A DNA stretch of 7,127 nucleotides from Candidatus Kaiserbacteria bacterium (GTDB taxonomy: Bacteria; Patescibacteriota; Minisyncoccia; Phycocordibacterales; UBA12088), in contig PWVU01000138.1 in the NCBI GenBank assembly GCA_003561715.1, forward strand, positions 1 to 7,127, given 5' to 3'. Below are positions 6,405-7,127 of this stretch, piece after piece. The notes under the pieces were generated by a model. It was not told where the DNA came from, did no database searches, and saw nothing but the letters and a program-made list of their open reading frames with translations. The first letter of the stretch is position 1, and each line of letters starts with the position of its first letter. Made by a program: the position numbers and the translations under genes.

Positions 6405-6413
6405 AGTATAGCA
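6405..6413 (-). promoter_or_regulatory. Extended -10 promoter of dnaX
   Basis: The minus strand reads TGCTATACT. Transcription 6-8 nt downstream of the -10 would begin around 6397-6399, at or within three bases of the ATG at 6396, implying a leaderless or nearly leaderless message. The possible -35 (TTAGGG, 6428-6433, spacer 17) is poor. Confidence 0.5.
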
Positions 6414-6434
6414 AACGAAGCTCTAAACCCTAAG

Positions 6435-6465
6435 CGGTCCGGAGCGCGCGTTTCGCTCCGGACCG
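6435..6465 (-). terminator. Perfect 12-bp GC-rich hairpin, possible terminator
   Basis: CGGTCCGGAGCG (6435-6446) and its exact reverse complement (6454-6465) flank a 7-base loop. It lies 9 bases after the stop of the small membrane gene, which fits a terminator for that gene, but no T-run follows on either strand. It also abuts the poor -35 of dnaX, so an operator or RNA-level role is possible. Confidence 0.4.
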
Positions 6466-6474
6466 AACATGACT

Positions 6475-6660
6475 TCAGCCTTTCCGGGTTAGGAACACCC
6501 AAAAAAGGATAGCCGCAACGAACGTCAGTGCCAACAGCGGCACGTGGACGAGGGTTGCCCAGAACAGCAGAAGCCCTGGGGCAATTGCCAGACGCAGATA
6601 GTAATCGCGTCCGGACAACCTCGATTTACGTGGAGCTCGAGTCAGGTGTCTAATTACCAT
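6475..6660 (-). CDS. Small two-helix membrane protein, function unknown
   Basis: This 61-residue protein has a strongly basic N-terminus (RHLTRAPRKSRLSGR, residues 4-18) followed by two hydrophobic segments, about 21-38 (LRLAIAPGLLLFWATL) and 41-57 (PLLALTFVAAILFWVFL), ending TRKG. This predicts a hairpin membrane protein with both ends in the cytoplasm by the positive-inside rule. I do not recognise a family, though the layout resembles other small two-helix inner-membrane proteins. A strong Shine-Dalgarno GGAGG (6666-6670) lies 5 bases before the ATG, which supports a real gene. A candidate extended -10 (TGTTAGAGT on the minus strand, about 6693-6701) is weak. The gene starts divergently from the transposase, with 54 bases between the two start codons. 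Confidence 0.75.
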   Translation of the reverse strand: MVIRHLTRAPRKSRLSGRDYYLRLAIAPGLLLFWATLVHVPLLALTFVAAILFWVFLTRKG

Positions 6661-6665
6661 CAGGT

Positions 6666-6670
6666 CCTCC
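6666..6670 (-). promoter_or_regulatory. Ribosome binding site of the small membrane protein
   Basis: GGAGG on the minus strand sits 5 bases before the ATG at 6660. It fixes this start and stands out because the other minus-strand genes in the window have no clear Shine-Dalgarno. Confidence 0.75.
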
Positions 6671-6714
6671 GCAATATTGACCTTTCAATCCGAACACTCT
6701 AACATTCAGGGAAT

Positions 6715-7127
6715 ATGGCAAAACACATTGATCTGGCGGAACGTCGAGCGATCGAGCGAGGGCTTACAAGCAACAAGGGAGTGAACGAGATAGCGCGCCT
6801 GCGCAGACGCGCCAAAAGCACCATCAGTGAGGAGATACGGCTTGGTAGTAAGGACGGAATATATCGTGCTGTGTACGCACACACGCAAGCGCAAAAACGT
6901 CGCAAAGAAGCAAAACAGAAGTGTCTCAAAGTGGCGATGAATGCTGAGCTCAAGAAGTACGTCATACAGAAGCTCAAAGACAATCAAACCCCCGAAGCGA
7001 TCAGTGGTCGTATTAAAACAAAAGACACGCATATACCCTACGCAAGCCCCAAAGCGATCTACCACTTCGTACACTCATCCCACGGCGGACCACTGGAGCA
7101 TCATCTCCACCGACGACGCGTAAAGCG
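6715..7127 (+). CDS. IS30-family transposase, N-terminal part (runs off window)
   Basis: The frame is open from an ATG at 6715 to the window end (137 complete codons). It begins MAKHIDLAERRAIERGL, then NEIARLRRRAKSTISEEIR, the helix-turn-helix of IS30 transposases ('IAr.lgRs.STISREI'), then YRAVYAHTQAQKRRKEAK, the 'Yra..A...A..rr' block, and later QTPEAISGRIK and SPKAIYHFVH, matching 'sPeqIagrLk...is.etIY.yiy'. The DDE catalytic residues are beyond the window, so intactness cannot be judged. One HTH residue differs from consensus (STISEE, where STISRE is usual). A short AGGGA (6708-6712) lies 2 bases before the ATG. The left end of the element should lie between 6661 and 6714, but its inverted repeat cannot be defined without the right end. 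The partner of ATTGA/TCAAT (6676-6689) is only a 5-bp inverted repeat. Confidence 0.85.
   Translation, partial: MAKHIDLAERRAIERGLTSNKGVNEIARLRRRAKSTISEEIRLGSKDGIYRAVYAHTQAQKRRKEAKQKCLKVAMNAELKKYVIQKLKDNQTPEAISGRIKTKDTHIPYASPKAIYHFVHSSHGGPLEHHLHRRRVK

Noticed and set aside
6397..6414. Upstream TTG start for dnaX adding six residues
   Set aside because: The TTG overlaps the extended -10 element, and the family starts at MSDALYRKYRP from the ATG at 6396.
6706..7074. A 122-codon minus-strand open frame
   Set aside because: It is antisense to the IS30 transposase, which matches its family along the whole visible length.
1..7127. CRISPR array, riboswitch or phage defence system
   Set aside because: I found no regularly spaced repeats, no conserved riboswitch core and no defence-gene motifs; the only spaced repeat is the short pair at 4674-4702.

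Overview
The window looks like bacterial chromosome of roughly 50% GC, coded almost entirely on the minus strand, with remnants or edges of mobile DNA at both ends. The gene set suggests a member of the Candidate Phyla Radiation/Patescibacteria (Parcubacteria-like): a very short dnaX without its zinc-binding insert, tRNA-Gln without an encoded CCA end, few Shine-Dalgarno sites, and small secreted enzymes of unusual make-up. This placement is inference from style and not from a marker gene.

Left edge (1-420): the 3' end of a plus-strand gene, probably a serine site-specific recombinase. It reads head-on into the 3' half of a minus-strand tRNA-Gln(UUG) gene, and its last 19 codons lie inside the tRNA. 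This is the layout expected at the edge of an element integrated into a tRNA gene. The upstream coding part is poorer in GC (about 40% by hand count over 1-240) than the rest.

Centre left (417-3916): a likely three-gene minus-strand operon. It runs from an extended -10 promoter near 3908-3916 through a MltG-like/lysyl oxidase fusion protein (2423-3883), a membrane-anchored PQQ-type sugar dehydrogenase (1184-2410) and a histidine phosphatase (417-1181). Gaps are 12 and 2 bases. The first two proteins are predicted to work outside the membrane, and both belong to families that use quinone cofactors.

Centre right (3926-6413): two more histidine phosphatases (3926-4591 and 4706-5356) and dnaX (5353-6396). 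The phosphatase at 5356 starts inside the dnaX stop codon (ATGA overlap). The three phosphatases are paralogues sharing a (S/A)DEEN motif, and a short sequence at the start of the first recurs after the end of the third. dnaX has a -10 box so close to its ATG that the transcript may be leaderless.

Right edge (6435-7127): a perfect 12-bp GC-rich hairpin, a 61-residue two-helix membrane protein with the only strong Shine-Dalgarno site I see, and, divergently, the 5' part of an IS30-family transposase that runs off the window.

The most interesting item is the lysyl oxidase fusion. A secreted bacterial protein keeps the copper histidines and both residues that form the LTQ cofactor, and is joined to the front half of a peptidoglycan transglycosylase (MltG/YceG) domain.
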